Below, one piece after another: positions 1 to 9,188 of a stretch of DNA of 64,000 nt (position 1 is the first letter of the stretch; the number at the start of each line of letters is the position of its first letter). The position numbers were made by a program, and so were the translations under genes. The notes under the pieces are model-generated. The model was not told the origin of the DNA. It did not search any database and saw nothing but the letters and a program-made list of their open reading frames with translations. Location of the stretch: positions 1,674,001 through 1,738,000 of the forward strand of contig NZ_JAGPYQ010000001.1 of assembly GCF_018070025.1 (NCBI RefSeq), in the 5' to 3' direction. This stretch comes from Streptomyces liliiviolaceus (GTDB lineage Bacteria; Actinomycetota; Actinomycetes; Streptomycetales; Streptomycetaceae).

Positions 1-1
1 C

Positions 2-436
2 TGCTACCGGGCCTTCGTGAAGGACAAGGGCTGGACCGAAGCGGTCTGCGACGGCGAGACGGCGGGCACGGTGGGGGAGAACACGCCGCTGAAGAGCCTC
101 AACATCGCCGTGTCGGGGACCAAGGGGACGGCCAGCGCGGCGTTCGTCAACGACCCCGAGACGACGAACGGGCAGGGGCACTACATCGCGCCCTGGTCGG
201 GTGCGGCGGACGGGATCGACAACTACATCGGCAGTACGAAGAAGGACGCGCCGGATCTGCTGGGGTTCACCATCAACGTCGACAACGGGGGTGGGGCCGT
301 GTGCCAGAACGCGCACGTGCACGACGGGGGTTGGCTGGGCCTCGGCTGCGACAAGCCGGGGGAGGGTGAAGGGTTCATCTTCGGCGGGTCGCTGGACAAC
401 AACCGCTGGTTGGAAGCGGTGAAGTTCACGGTGTGA
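2..436 (+). CDS. C-terminal part of a ChW-repeat-like protein (partial)
   Basis: The reading frame is open from the window edge and ends at TGA 434-436, so only the last ~144 residues are visible. They contain spaced Gly-Trp motifs (KGWTEAVCDGETAGT near the start, GGWLGLGCDKPGEGEG near the end) and an Asn-Arg-Trp-Leu-Glu-Ala-Val stretch close to the C terminus. This pattern of GW followed by G-x-x-A/P-G is that of clostridial hydrophobic (ChW) repeats, which streptomycetes also carry on exported proteins. Function is unknown; a cell-surface or secreted carbohydrate/protein-binding role is inference. It is convergent with the large gene to its right, with a palindromic repeat between them. Confidence 0.6.
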   Translation, partial: CYRAFVKDKGWTEAVCDGETAGTVGENTPLKSLNIAVSGTKGTASAAFVNDPETTNGQGHYIAPWSGAADGIDNYIGSTKKDAPDLLGFTINVDNGGGAVCQNAHVHDGGWLGLGCDKPGEGEGFIFGGSLDNNRWLEAVKFTV

Positions 437-497
437 CCCACTTTGTGGGTCGGCTTGTGTGCCGGGTGCGGGCCGGTGGGGACTGACCCAAAGGATT

Positions 498-530
498 GCG
501 CAGTTCCCCGCGCCCCTGAAGGGGCGCGGG
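498..530. repeat. Intergenic palindromic repeat, probable bidirectional terminator
   Basis: A perfect 11-bp stem (cccgcgcccct / aggggcgcggg, 507-517 and 520-530) with a two-base centre lies between two convergent genes. With the flanking gcgcagtt it is an inverted copy of the repeat family whose core is ggggcgcggggaactgcgcg, found in six other intergenic clusters of this window. The position between convergent stops suggests a terminator role. Confidence 0.6.
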
Positions 531-535
531 TTCGT

Positions 536-3500
536 TCAGGCCGTCGCTGCCGCGTTCGCCTTCTTTTCTGTCAAGTGGCCCTGAGGGTCGGTCATTTTGG
601 ACGCGTTCGCCGGGTCACGGAGCATGCGGCGGACCGCCGGTGCCGGCATCCGGACCACCACCGGTCGGGGGAGGGTGAACTCCCGTACGCCGACCGACCG
701 CCGCCCACCCGGACCGCGTTCCGCGACCCGCGCCACCACCCGCACGTCCAGCGTGAACTGCACCAGCACCGACTCGAACTTCGGCTTGTGCAGCGGCATC
801 GACCCGGCGGCGTTCGCATGCGCGTCCGTCACGCTGCCGCTCCCGTCGGCATTGCCGAGCAACTGGTTCATCCGGAACTCCGTGGCGTTGAGAACCCCCG
901 CCCCGACGATCCCCCGCGCGGACTTCCCGTGCTCGGCGGACTGCTGGCTGTCCACCCCGGTGGGCCGCGGCGCGTCCAGACCGCTCTGCGCCACCGTCTC
1001 GAACGTCATCTTGTCGCCGACCCCCAGCACCCGACCGCCCCGCAGCCGCGCGTGCAGCGAGGTGCGCAGGTCCTGGCCCCGCAGACCGCTCGCGTGCACG
1101 GGCGGCAGATCCACCCCGGCGGAGGTCAGCAGGGGGAGCGCCGAGATGAGCCACTCCGTGGACACCGCCTCGCGCTGGACGTGGGCGGCGGCGTCGCCCT
1201 GCTTGCCGTACCGCTTGCTGCCGCCTGCCTCCCGCACGGTGTCGTCGATGAGTTTCCGGATGTCCGGCGCCCCCTGGAAGCCGTTGACCTGCGCCTCCAT
1301 CGGCAGCGTCACCCCGCCCTCGTGCCAGGGCCCCATCCGGTCGGCACGGGCGTCCTCGCGGCCGGGCGGGGTCGGCCGCCCCGCCCCCTGCTGCCCTTGC
1401 TGCTGCTGATCCTGCTGGACCGGCTCCAGTCGGTTCAGGGCCGTGAGGTCGTTCTGCAGGATGCGGTGGGTCAGCTGCCGGCCGCTCAGCTGCGCCAGCC
1501 CCAACCGGCCCTTGGACGAGTGCAGTTCGAGCGACGCCGTGATCGGTACGTTCATGCGCACCGAGCGCGCCGAGGCCTCGGCGACGGTCTTGACGCCTAG
1601 CTGGGCACGGCCGACGGACGCGGTCTTCTGGGCGTCGCTGTACCCGAGGCCGAACCCCGCCGCGCCGCCGACGTTCTTCAGCTGGCCACCGCCGTTCTCG
1701 GGCTTCGCCGCCCCGGCGAAGACGGCCTCGACCCCGCGTGCGTCGCTCTTCTCCCGGCCGTTCGCCCGCTGCGCCGAGGCCGAGGTGATGTACTCCATGT
1801 CCCCGGGGCCCTCGTTCAGCGTCTCGGCATGGGTGCCCGGCCCGTTGCGGCTGACCTTGAACACCGCCCAGTACGGCGTCCTGCGCCCGTCCAGCAGCTC
1901 CACCGTGACGCCGCCGTCCATGGCGCCGGAGAGCAGCCCGGCGGCCCCGTCCTTGTCGAGGACCCGCAGCAACCGCTGCACGTTGTCGTTGCGGTCCTTG
2001 AGCTGCTGCCTGGGCAGCAGGTTCTCGGCCAGGCTCCTGTCCCGGCGGCCGAGGCTGCCGCGGAGCTGTTCCAGGAGGGGGACGAAGTCGGGCAGGTCCT
2101 CGATCGCGCCGAAGCCGAGGGGGAGGTCCCGGGACAGCTGGGGCCGCGGGGCCGGGGCGCCGCTCTCCCGGCCGCCCTGCTGGTCCTGCCCGTCACCGGC
2201 GGCCACTTTCCCCGAAGCCTTCTCCTGCGCCTTCTCCTGAGCCTTCGCCCCTGCTTTCGCCCCTGCCTTCTCAGGCGTCCTCTCCGGTGCCTTCTCCGCC
2301 GCCTTCTCGCCCGGTACGCGCAGCTTCGACGCCCTCAGCTGGTCCGCGGTGAGCCACACGGCCGCCGCCCCCGGCAGCGTCCGCTCGGACTTCGAGACGT
2401 ACGGGCCGCCGCCGGTCACCCCCACCTCGGCGACCATCCGGACCACCAGATCGCAGTGGACCAGGTACAGGGGCCGGCTGCGCGAGGTGTGGGCGTTGCG
2501 CTCGACCGTGCCGGCCAGCGTCGACGCCGTGGACGAGCCCTCGCTCAGGGTGCGGCCCGCCGAGACGCCCTCACCGGCCCGCCAGTCGGCGCCGTTCTGC
2601 ATGCCCACGACCCCGGCCTGCACCGACGTACTCGTACTCTCGGACTCCTGCCCGCTGGCCTGGTGGCCGCCGAGGACGAAGCTCTCCGTGCCCGGACCCG
2701 TGGCCTGATGCACGACCTTCGGGTTGGCCAGCGCGAACCGCGTACCCACCGCGCCGGTGAGCCCGGCGGTCCGGCGCGGGTAGCGCAGGTTCTTCACGAC
2801 CCAGCCGGAGGACACCGCCTGCCGCAGCGCCGCGGTGACCGCCTGCGGGCTGAACCGCTCCTCGATCGCGAGCCGCGGCGCCAGGCCCTCGGTGGCCAGG
2901 GCCTTGTCCTCGCGCAATGCCTTGTTGCGGGCGGCGGCCCCGGCCAGCAGCTCGAACGCGAGGTCCCGGATCGGCTGCCCGTCGCCGAGGGTCTCCACCA
3001 GCGTCCAGTCCCGTACCCGCCGGGAGGCCATCGCCCTCGGCTCCATGCCCGCGAGGTCGCCGATGCCCTCGGCGGCGAAGGTCCGCCGCGGCGGCCCGTG
3101 CCCGGCGGTCCGGGCCGCGACGGAGGCGTCCAGCCGCTGCTTCTCCTCGGTGTCCATGGCGAACCCGGCCGGGGTGAGCAGGCGTACGTCCTGGTCCTCC
3201 AGCTCCACCGAGCCGATGTGCCTCGCCTCGGGCACGTCCCGGCCCGGCAGCCCCGGCGTCAGGGTGCGCTTGGCCTTGCGCTCCCTGGTCGTCATGGTGA
3301 CGTCCACGTCGAGGTGCAGCGAGCCGTCGAACGCGGCGGCGTCCTCGGAGCCGTTGGTCAGGATGTCCGAGCGGGTCGTCGGACCGCCCTGGCCGCGCCG
3401 CGCGCCGGTCTTCGTCCGGTCGGCCCGCACGGAGGCGTTCAGCGCGGAGGGGATGATCCGGAACTGGCCGAGCACCATCCCGCCCACCGACCGCGAACTG

Positions 3501-6007
3501 GACCGTCCGCTCTGGACGTTGCTGGTGACACCGGAGTGGCTGCGGACGAGCCAGTCCTTGACGTCACCGGCATAGGTGGTGTCGCCGAGCCTGCCGGTGA
3601 CCTTGATCTGCACGTCGTGCGCGTGCATCCGGGACTTGCGCCGCATCCGTACGCGGATACCGCTGGAGAGCAACTGGTCCTTGTTGACGGCCAGGTTGGT
3701 GTCGGACAGGACGGTCATCAGCTCGCGGTAGTTGCCCCGCTGCGCCTCGGCCTCCTCCGGACTCGTCTTCCCGGGCTCCCGTCCGGCGCCGAAGGCGGGC
3801 AGGTACCCGGCCAGCTGCGGGTCGGTGGCGAACAGCCGCTGGACGCCGGCGAGCAGCGGACCGGTGTCCAGCTGGCTGATCGCGACGCTCGATCCCATGG
3901 CCCCGAAGGGCAGATGGCGCTCGACGTCCGGCGCGGCCTCCCCGGACCCGGAGCCGGACCCGGAGCCGGACCCGGACCCGGACCCGGACGTAACGTCGGA
4001 GGCCCGCGCCTTGCCCTTGTCCTTGCCCTTGCCCTTGTCCCCGCCGGGGTCGGACTCGGAGTCCGTGCCGGAGCCCGTTCCCCCGGCGGGGGTCGCCTTC
4101 GGCTTCTTCACCATCTCGTCCGCGACGACGCCCGACGGCAGCGGCAGACCGAGGGCCTGCGCCTCGTCGGCCCGCAGGCTCAGCCACACGTCCATCGAGT
4201 GGGTCGCCGTCCGGTTCCCCATCCGGGCCTTCATCGCGGGCGAGAGCGGACCGGTCCCCTCGACGGTGAGCAGCACCGTGCCCCGGTAGAGCACCTTGTC
4301 GCCGCGGACCTCGGCGCCCTGCCGGCTGGAGACCGTCTGCTCCGACACGGTGAAGCGCGCGCTCTTCGCCCCGAACGTCGGCATGGCCGTGGCGCGGACC
4401 GCCGCGGCGTTCGCCAGCACCCCGACCCCGATCGCGGGGCCCACGCCGAACGTGCCGCCGCGTCCCTTGCCCGCGGTGTCCGTCACCGAGTGCTGCGCCT
4501 GCTGATGCGTACGCAGCTGGGTCTTGCCGATCTTCCACGCGGGCGTCATCGAACCGATCGCGGCCCGCATCCGGTACGTACCCACCGCGCTGCCGTCCTT
4601 GGCGGTCAGGTCCTCGCCGACGACCTCCTGGCGCAGCAGCCGGGGCATGTCCTCCAGGACGGTGGCGGTGGAGGTGGCGTCGTACAGCCGGGCGCGGCCG
4701 GGGGCGCCGGGCGAGGTCAGCGAGGGGTGCAGCACCGAACGGACCTTGTCGAACAGGCCGTTGCCGCCCTCGTGCGGGGCCGCGGAGTCGGTGACCGCGA
4801 CCGGGGCCAGGCTGTCGGCGCGGGCGACCTTCCGCGCGGTGCGCGTGGACAGCCTCGCCGCCCGCGGGGGCGTACCGCCGGAGGCCGAAGCGGCGACGGA
4901 GGCGGGGACCAGGTGCTCGGTGGGGACGCGCATGGTGAGCGTGCCCGTCCCGCTGAACGACTTCACGTCGGGCGCGTCCTGCTTCTTGATCCGTACGCCG
5001 TACCGGACCTGGCGGAGCAGTTCGACGGAGCCCTTGTCGCTGCGCAGGACGCGTGGTTCGGCGACGCTCTTCTGGGTGCGTGACTCGCGTGCGGACTGGA
5101 ACGGCTGGGCGTTCGCCGTGACCGCGCCGCCGAGCCAGACGCCCGGCACGACCGGCGCGAGACCGAAGGCCGTCAGACCGGCGCCGCGGCTCGCGGAGTT
5201 GCCCGCGGTGTGGCCCACCGTGGCCTGGGTGTTGTGCTGGACGTCCACCTTGGTGGCCGCGCCCTCGGCCTCGCGGGCCAGCGCGGCCCGTGCCGCCGCC
5301 CGGTCGCCGGCCCGTCCGGCCGTCTCCGCGCGCGCCTTCAGGACCGCCGCGGAGACGAAGGTCTCGGGCCGGTCCTCGGGGGCGGGGGAGATCGTGACGG
5401 TGACGTCGTACCAGTCCTTGCCGTTCGGGCCCGCCACGGAGAAGGCGCGGCCCTGCCCGTAGAAGCTCTCCGGTCGGCCCGCCAGTTCCTCCTTGATCTC
5501 GGCGACCGTTCCCTCGGAGTGGCCGATGGCGGTGGCCAGCGCGGTGCCCACGATCTCGTGGCCGGTCGGCTGCCGGGCGGTGGACAGTCCGGCCGCGGTC
5601 AGGTCCCGCAGATACGGCGGCAGGCCCAGCGGCTCCGGTTCGGGGGCGCCCTCCTCGCCCTCCGCGATGGTGGGCAGCACGGACCGCAGCCGGGTGGCGG
5701 GGGCGTGTTCGGGCAGCTCCTCGATGGACGAAAGACCGGTGGACCCGGGCGCCCGCGCGGTGGATCCGGGCGTCTGCGCGGTGCGCGAGGGGCCCGCGAC
5801 GGACCGGCCGGCCTCGCCGGGCGGGGTGCCGAGCAGACGGGTCCGGTGCGGGTTCCTGCCGTGCAGTGCCTTGGACGCCGCCGCGTTCCCCGCGCTCTGC
5901 TGCAGCGCGAGCATCGCGCGCGGCTCCGGGCCGCCCGGTACGGAGGACTTCGCCGCCGTCTCGGGCGCCTTGCCCTGGTCGTTCGACGCCTGCCGCTGTC
6001 GGCGCAC
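536..6007 (-). CDS. Giant modular protein linked to contractile injection system genes, putative effector or toxin
   Basis: About 1,823 residues from GTG 6007, which follows a gggga sequence at 9-base spacing; the frame stays open upstream to GTG 6109 but that stretch has no ribosome-binding site. Near the N terminus is AMLALQQSAGNAAASKAL, which matches the LQxxxGNxAxxxLL motif typical of cargo proteins of extracellular contractile injection systems. The rest looks like about six diverged copies of a ~230-residue module: a helical part, then a Ser/Gly-rich stretch with a small hydrophobic GxG hairpin, then a beta strand ending in LP-x-x-V-x-L (roughly 5250-4920, 4520-4140, 3570-3160, 2720-2310, 1830-1420 and 1020-590). 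A pure Ser-Gly linker (about 3950-4000) and a Lys/Ala/Glu-rich linker (about 2200-2310) separate modules. No catalytic domain is recognised. It lies downstream of an AAA+ ATPase and a DUF4255 gene, so a CIS payload or membrane-acting toxin is inference. Confidence 0.6.
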   Translation of the reverse strand: MRRQRQASNDQGKAPETAAKSSVPGGPEPRAMLALQQSAGNAAASKALHGRNPHRTRLLGTPPGEAGRSVAGPSRTAQTPGSTARAPGSTGLSSIEELPEHAPATRLRSVLPTIAEGEEGAPEPEPLGLPPYLRDLTAAGLSTARQPTGHEIVGTALATAIGHSEGTVAEIKEELAGRPESFYGQGRAFSVAGPNGKDWYDVTVTISPAPEDRPETFVSAAVLKARAETAGRAGDRAAARAALAREAEGAATKVDVQHNTQATVGHTAGNSASRGAGLTAFGLAPVVPGVWLGGAVTANAQPFQSARESRTQKSVAEPRVLRSDKGSVELLRQVRYGVRIKKQDAPDVKSFSGTGTLTMRVPTEHLVPASVAASASGGTPPRAARLSTRTARKVARADSLAPVAVTDSAAPHEGGNGLFDKVRSVLHPSLTSPGAPGRARLYDATSTATVLEDMPRLLRQEVVGEDLTAKDGSAVGTYRMRAAIGSMTPAWKIGKTQLRTHQQAQHSVTDTAGKGRGGTFGVGPAIGVGVLANAAAVRATAMPTFGAKSARFTVSEQTVSSRQGAEVRGDKVLYRGTVLLTVEGTGPLSPAMKARMGNRTATHSMDVWLSLRADEAQALGLPLPSGVVADEMVKKPKATPAGGTGSGTDSESDPGGDKGKGKDKGKARASDVTSGSGSGSGSGSGSGSGEAAPDVERHLPFGAMGSSVAISQLDTGPLLAGVQRLFATDPQLAGYLPAFGAGREPGKTSPEEAEAQRGNYRELMTVLSDTNLAVNKDQLLSSGIRVRMRRKSRMHAHDVQIKVTGRLGDTTYAGDVKDWLVRSHSGVTSNVQSGRSSSRSVGGMVLGQFRIIPSALNASVRADRTKTGARRGQGGPTTRSDILTNGSEDAAAFDGSLHLDVDVTMTTRERKAKRTLTPGLPGRDVPEARHIGSVELEDQDVRLLTPAGFAMDTEEKQRLDASVAARTAGHGPPRRTFAAEGIGDLAGMEPRAMASRRVRDWTLVETLGDGQPIRDLAFELLAGAAARNKALREDKALATEGLAPRLAIEERFSPQAVTAALRQAVSSGWVVKNLRYPRRTAGLTGAVGTRFALANPKVVHQATGPGTESFVLGGHQASGQESESTSTSVQAGVVGMQNGADWRAGEGVSAGRTLSEGSSTASTLAGTVERNAHTSRSRPLYLVHCDLVVRMVAEVGVTGGGPYVSKSERTLPGAAAVWLTADQLRASKLRVPGEKAAEKAPERTPEKAGAKAGAKAQEKAQEKASGKVAAGDGQDQQGGRESGAPAPRPQLSRDLPLGFGAIEDLPDFVPLLEQLRGSLGRRDRSLAENLLPRQQLKDRNDNVQRLLRVLDKDGAAGLLSGAMDGGVTVELLDGRRTPYWAVFKVSRNGPGTHAETLNEGPGDMEYITSASAQRANGREKSDARGVEAVFAGAAKPENGGGQLKNVGGAAGFGLGYSDAQKTASVGRAQLGVKTVAEASARSVRMNVPITASLELHSSKGRLGLAQLSGRQLTHRILQNDLTALNRLEPVQQDQQQQGQQGAGRPTPPGREDARADRMGPWHEGGVTLPMEAQVNGFQGAPDIRKLIDDTVREAGGSKRYGKQGDAAAHVQREAVSTEWLISALPLLTSAGVDLPPVHASGLRGQDLRTSLHARLRGGRVLGVGDKMTFETVAQSGLDAPRPTGVDSQQSAEHGKSARGIVGAGVLNATEFRMNQLLGNADGSGSVTDAHANAAGSMPLHKPKFESVLVQFTLDVRVVARVAERGPGGRRSVGVREFTLPRPVVVRMPAPAVRRMLRDPANASKMTDPQGHLTEKKANAAATA

Positions 6008-6226
6008 CGCGAGCCGTCCCCACCACGGGGGCACCCCCGCACGTCTGCCGTTCCGGATCCGTCCGAGAGGCAGCGTAACCAGAGTGATGGGTGGGAAAGG
6101 GCAGGTCACATGGGGTGTCAGCTGATCGAGGCCCCCGGCTCACCGGGTGGTCGGCCGTAGTTCACCGGGGCGTCACGAGAGGGCTCGGACGACTGTCCGT
6201 CACGTGTCGTACGAGCCTTTGTGCGC

Positions 6227-8227
6227 CTACCAGTTGCCCTCTCCGGGGACCAGCCGGCCCGCCTTGCGGTACTCGCGCTCCGCGCCCTCGCGCAGATCCG
6301 CCGTCGTGACCGGGGCGCCGCGTCCGGCGGCCGCGTAGGCGGCGGTGACGACCGCGCTGCGGATCGAGCCGCCCGCCAGCTCGAAGGCCTCGGCGACCGC
6401 CGACGGGTCGGTGCCCTCCTCGCACGGCACCGCGGAGAGGCTGTGCCGCCACAGGGCGAGGCGCTGCCCGGGGTCGGGGAACGGGAAGTCGATCACCAGG
6501 TCGAGGCGCCGGGTGAACGCCTCGTCGATGTTGGCGCGCAGGTTGGTGGTGAGCAGGGCGATGCCGTCGAAGGACTCCAGGCGCTGGAGCAGGTAGGCGC
6601 TCTCCATGTTGGCGTACTTGTCGTGGGAGTCCTTGACCTCGGAGCGCTTGCCGAAGACCGCGTCCGCCTCGTCGAAGAGCAGTACCGCGTCCGTGCGGTC
6701 GGCCTCGGTGAAGATCCGCTCCAGGTTCTTCTCGGTCTCGCCCACGTACTTGTCGACGATCGAGGAGAGCTGCACCACGTACAGGTCCAGGCCGAGTTCG
6801 GCGGCGACGACCTCGGCCGACAGGGTCTTGCCGGTACCGGACTCGCCCGCGAAGAGACCGAGGACCCCGCGGCCCCGGCCGCCGCCCGCGCTGAGCCGCC
6901 AGTCACCGAGGACCTGGTCGCGGTGGCGGGCGCGCAGGGCCAGTTCGTGCAGCTGCACGAGGGGCTTGTCGGGCAGGACCAGGTCCCCCCAGTCCACGTC
7001 TGGCCTGATCCGCCGGGCATGCTGCTCAAGCCCCGAGGCGGACTGCTGCCGTGCGGCGAGCCGCAGATGCGCGGCGGTCACCGGCGTGCCGTCGAAGCCG
7101 GCGAGGCTCTGGGCGGCCTGCGCGGCCCGCAGGATGCGGTCGCCGCCGAGCCGGTAGGGGGCCACCGTGGCGGCGAGGTCGAAGCCGGGCTCGTCCCGCA
7201 GGGCGGCCGACCAGACGTCCACCGCGCCGGCCCGCTGCCGGGGCGCGTCGAGGACCAGCGGGTCGTGCTCGCACCACTGCGGGTCGTACGGCCGCGACCC
7301 GGTGAGCAGCACGGGCACCCCGGAGTGGGCCAGCGCCCGCACCAGCGGCCCGGGTTTCTCCGGCAGGGCGGACGCGACGACGGCGGCGTCGCGCAGCCGG
7401 GCCTCACGCAGGAGTTCGGGTACGCGGTCCTCCGGGCCCGTGAAGTGCAGGGCCTCGTACCCCGCGGTCCGCAGGGCGGCGGCGGCACCGGCGAGCCCGT
7501 CGCCCTCGCGGTGCTCGCGCAGATAGACGGTCAGGGGCGCGGCGCTCAGCCGGGCGGCGAGCTTGTCGGCGAACCCGTCGTCGTGCGAGGGCGCGGCGGT
7601 CGCCAGCGGGTGGACGTGGCCGACGAGCGCGGGGTCCAGGGTGTCGTCGCCGAGCAGATGCGCGATGAGCCGGTCGGGTACGCGCAACGCCCGGCTGAGG
7701 AAGGGGCGTTCGGGATCCTCGACGCTCAGCAGACCGAGCGCGGTCAGCGGGGCCGAGGGATGGAAACGGGCCCGTGCCCCGGCGAAGTGCACGGGCAGCC
7801 CGCACAGGTCGAGGGCGAGCCCGGTGGTGGCCCGGCGCCTGCTGACGTCGTCGTTGAGATACCCGTACAGCGACTCGAAGGAGCGCTCCAGGTCGGGGGC
7901 GAGGGCGATCAGCAGGATCCGCAGGTCCAGCTCGGTGAGCCCGAGCCGCACCGCGAGCAGTTCCAGCCGGTCCGCGCCGCCGCCCTCGTACGCCGCCCCG
8001 TCCCCGTCCCGGCCGCCCGGCTCGTCCTCGAAGGCGGAGGGGTACGAGGTCGTCGTGGGCCCGAGCAGATGCCGTACGGCCTCGTCGGAGAGGTACAGGC
8101 CGCGCAGCGGATCGCCCGCCGTGGGGTCCTGGGCGGTGCGCTCGTCGACCAACTCGCCGACGCGGTCGCGCAGTCGGGCCAACCGGAGCAGGAGCGTGTC
8201 GGACGTGAGCGGGGCGTGGGCGGTCAC
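6227..8227 (-). CDS. AAA+ ATPase of contractile-injection-system type
   Basis: The protein has 666 residues, starts at GTG 8227 and overlaps the upstream DUF4255 gene by four bases (GTGA). The C-terminal AAA+ core carries Walker A GESGTGKT at about residue 460, Walker B VLLFDEADAVFG, a sensor-like LLTTNLRANID and an arginine-finger segment FTRRLD. The N-terminal ~400 residues are helical and low in recognisable motifs, as in the ATPases of eCIS and related phage-tail-like loci. In such loci the ATPase is thought to act as an unfoldase or remodelling factor during particle assembly or cargo loading. Here the structural genes are absent from the window, so its partner is unknown. Confidence 0.8.
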   Translation of the reverse strand: MTAHAPLTSDTLLLRLARLRDRVGELVDERTAQDPTAGDPLRGLYLSDEAVRHLLGPTTTSYPSAFEDEPGGRDGDGAAYEGGGADRLELLAVRLGLTELDLRILLIALAPDLERSFESLYGYLNDDVSRRRATTGLALDLCGLPVHFAGARARFHPSAPLTALGLLSVEDPERPFLSRALRVPDRLIAHLLGDDTLDPALVGHVHPLATAAPSHDDGFADKLAARLSAAPLTVYLREHREGDGLAGAAAALRTAGYEALHFTGPEDRVPELLREARLRDAAVVASALPEKPGPLVRALAHSGVPVLLTGSRPYDPQWCEHDPLVLDAPRQRAGAVDVWSAALRDEPGFDLAATVAPYRLGGDRILRAAQAAQSLAGFDGTPVTAAHLRLAARQQSASGLEQHARRIRPDVDWGDLVLPDKPLVQLHELALRARHRDQVLGDWRLSAGGGRGRGVLGLFAGESGTGKTLSAEVVAAELGLDLYVVQLSSIVDKYVGETEKNLERIFTEADRTDAVLLFDEADAVFGKRSEVKDSHDKYANMESAYLLQRLESFDGIALLTTNLRANIDEAFTRRLDLVIDFPFPDPGQRLALWRHSLSAVPCEEGTDPSAVAEAFELAGGSIRSAVVTAAYAAAGRGAPVTTADLREGAEREYRKAGRLVPGEGNW

Positions 8228-8943
8228 TTCTGCCGTTCTCCGGTGTTCTGCCGGTCACCGGTGCTGCCGTGCTGACCAGGACCGTCGTTCTCGCGGGTAC
8301 CGGTGCCCAGGGGCGAGGACTTGAGGTGCCGCGGCCGGTGCCGGCGTTCCTCCGAACCCTCCAGCGAGCCGTCGATGCCGCGGATGCGCACGCCCGCGCC
8401 CTCCGTGACCGGGGGACCGGCGTCGTACTCGGGGAAGGCCGGGAAGGGCGCGGTGACGACGAGGTCCAGGGACGGCTTCAGTTCGCCGCCCATCGCGGAC
8501 CAGATCTCCGCCAGCGACCGCGACTCGGTGTGCAGTCCGGCCACCGTGAGCGGGATGGACAGGCCCAGCGCGCCGAGGGGGCCGGGCAGTTCGCTCGCGG
8601 GGATCAGCTCGTGCGGCAGCAGGGTCGCCAACGCCGCGGAGAGCAGCCGGTGTTCGTCCAGCGGCTGCTTGGTCCACGCGGTGACCAGGTAGGACAGCCG
8701 GAACCAGCGGGGCGGCTGGCGGCGGCGTACGACGATGTCGCGGTCGTCGCGGACGGCGGTGTGGCCGCGCTGGCGCCGGGAGACGTCCTCGCGGATGTCG
8801 TACAGGTAGGTGTTGATGGTCGGCGCGTTGCGCCGGGCCGCCCAGTCGCGGGTCGGGGCCTCGAAGGAGACGTCGATGCCGGAGCCGGCCAGCGCACCAC
8901 CCCCGAGCAGCCGCTTGAGGACCTCGTCCACCTCGTGGATCAC
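8224..8943 (-). CDS. DUF4255 / Pvc16-type tail-cap protein of a contractile injection system
   Basis: The start is GTG 8943 because gggag lies six bases upstream and the protein then opens with IHEVDEVLKRLL, the usual beginning of this family. It has 239 residues. The segment RNAPTINTYLYDIRED followed by RRRQPPRWFRLSYLVTAWT is characteristic of DUF4255 (PF14065, Pvc16 N-terminal domain), a terminator or cap protein of eCIS and R-type-like particles. The C-terminal ~45 residues are polar, charged and probably disordered. It is the first gene of a tightly coupled set with the ATPase. Confidence 0.85.
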   Translation of the reverse strand: MIHEVDEVLKRLLGGGALAGSGIDVSFEAPTRDWAARRNAPTINTYLYDIREDVSRRQRGHTAVRDDRDIVVRRRQPPRWFRLSYLVTAWTKQPLDEHRLLSAALATLLPHELIPASELPGPLGALGLSIPLTVAGLHTESRSLAEIWSAMGGELKPSLDLVVTAPFPAFPEYDAGPPVTEGAGVRIRGIDGSLEGSEERRHRPRHLKSSPLGTGTRENDGPGQHGSTGDRQNTGERQK

Positions 8944-9029
8944 CGTCGCGCTCCCGCCCTGCCGTGCCGTGCCCTGCCGTACCGCCACCGGATGACGGCG
9001 CGGCTGTTTCGCGGCGACACCGCAACCGC

Positions 9030-9093
9030 TGTCGTGGACCGCTGCTGTCACCGCTCGACGGCTGTCGTGACCGATGACCGGTGTCGTAACCGA
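9030..9093. promoter_or_regulatory. Three direct repeats upstream of the CIS-type operon
   Basis: The sequence TGTCGTGGACCG at 9030-9041, TGTCGTGACCGA at 9063-9074 and TGTCGTAACCGA at 9082-9093 form three similar direct repeats in the 245-bp gap before the DUF4255 gene. Spacings are 33 and 19 bases. They look like tandem activator sites, possibly for one of the two neighbouring LuxR proteins; this is inference. Confidence 0.35.
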
Positions 9094-9188
9094 TCGTGCC
9101 TGGGAAGGCTCCGTCTCCGCAGGCACGCCGGGGACGGCCGGCGGGCACAGAATGCTGCCCCCGCGTCCGCCTTCGGCTGCCCGTTCGA

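Noticed and set aside
1829..5083. Long open frame (1,084 codons) on the plus strand across the giant gene
   Set aside because: It is antisense to the giant CIS-linked gene, is Arg/Gly/Pro-rich with no recognisable domain, and is explained by high GC third-position bias.
6008..6109. N-terminal extension of the giant protein to GTG 6109
   Set aside because: No ribosome-binding site there and the added sequence is unlike the N termini of CIS cargo proteins; GTG 6007 has a suitable gggga sequence.
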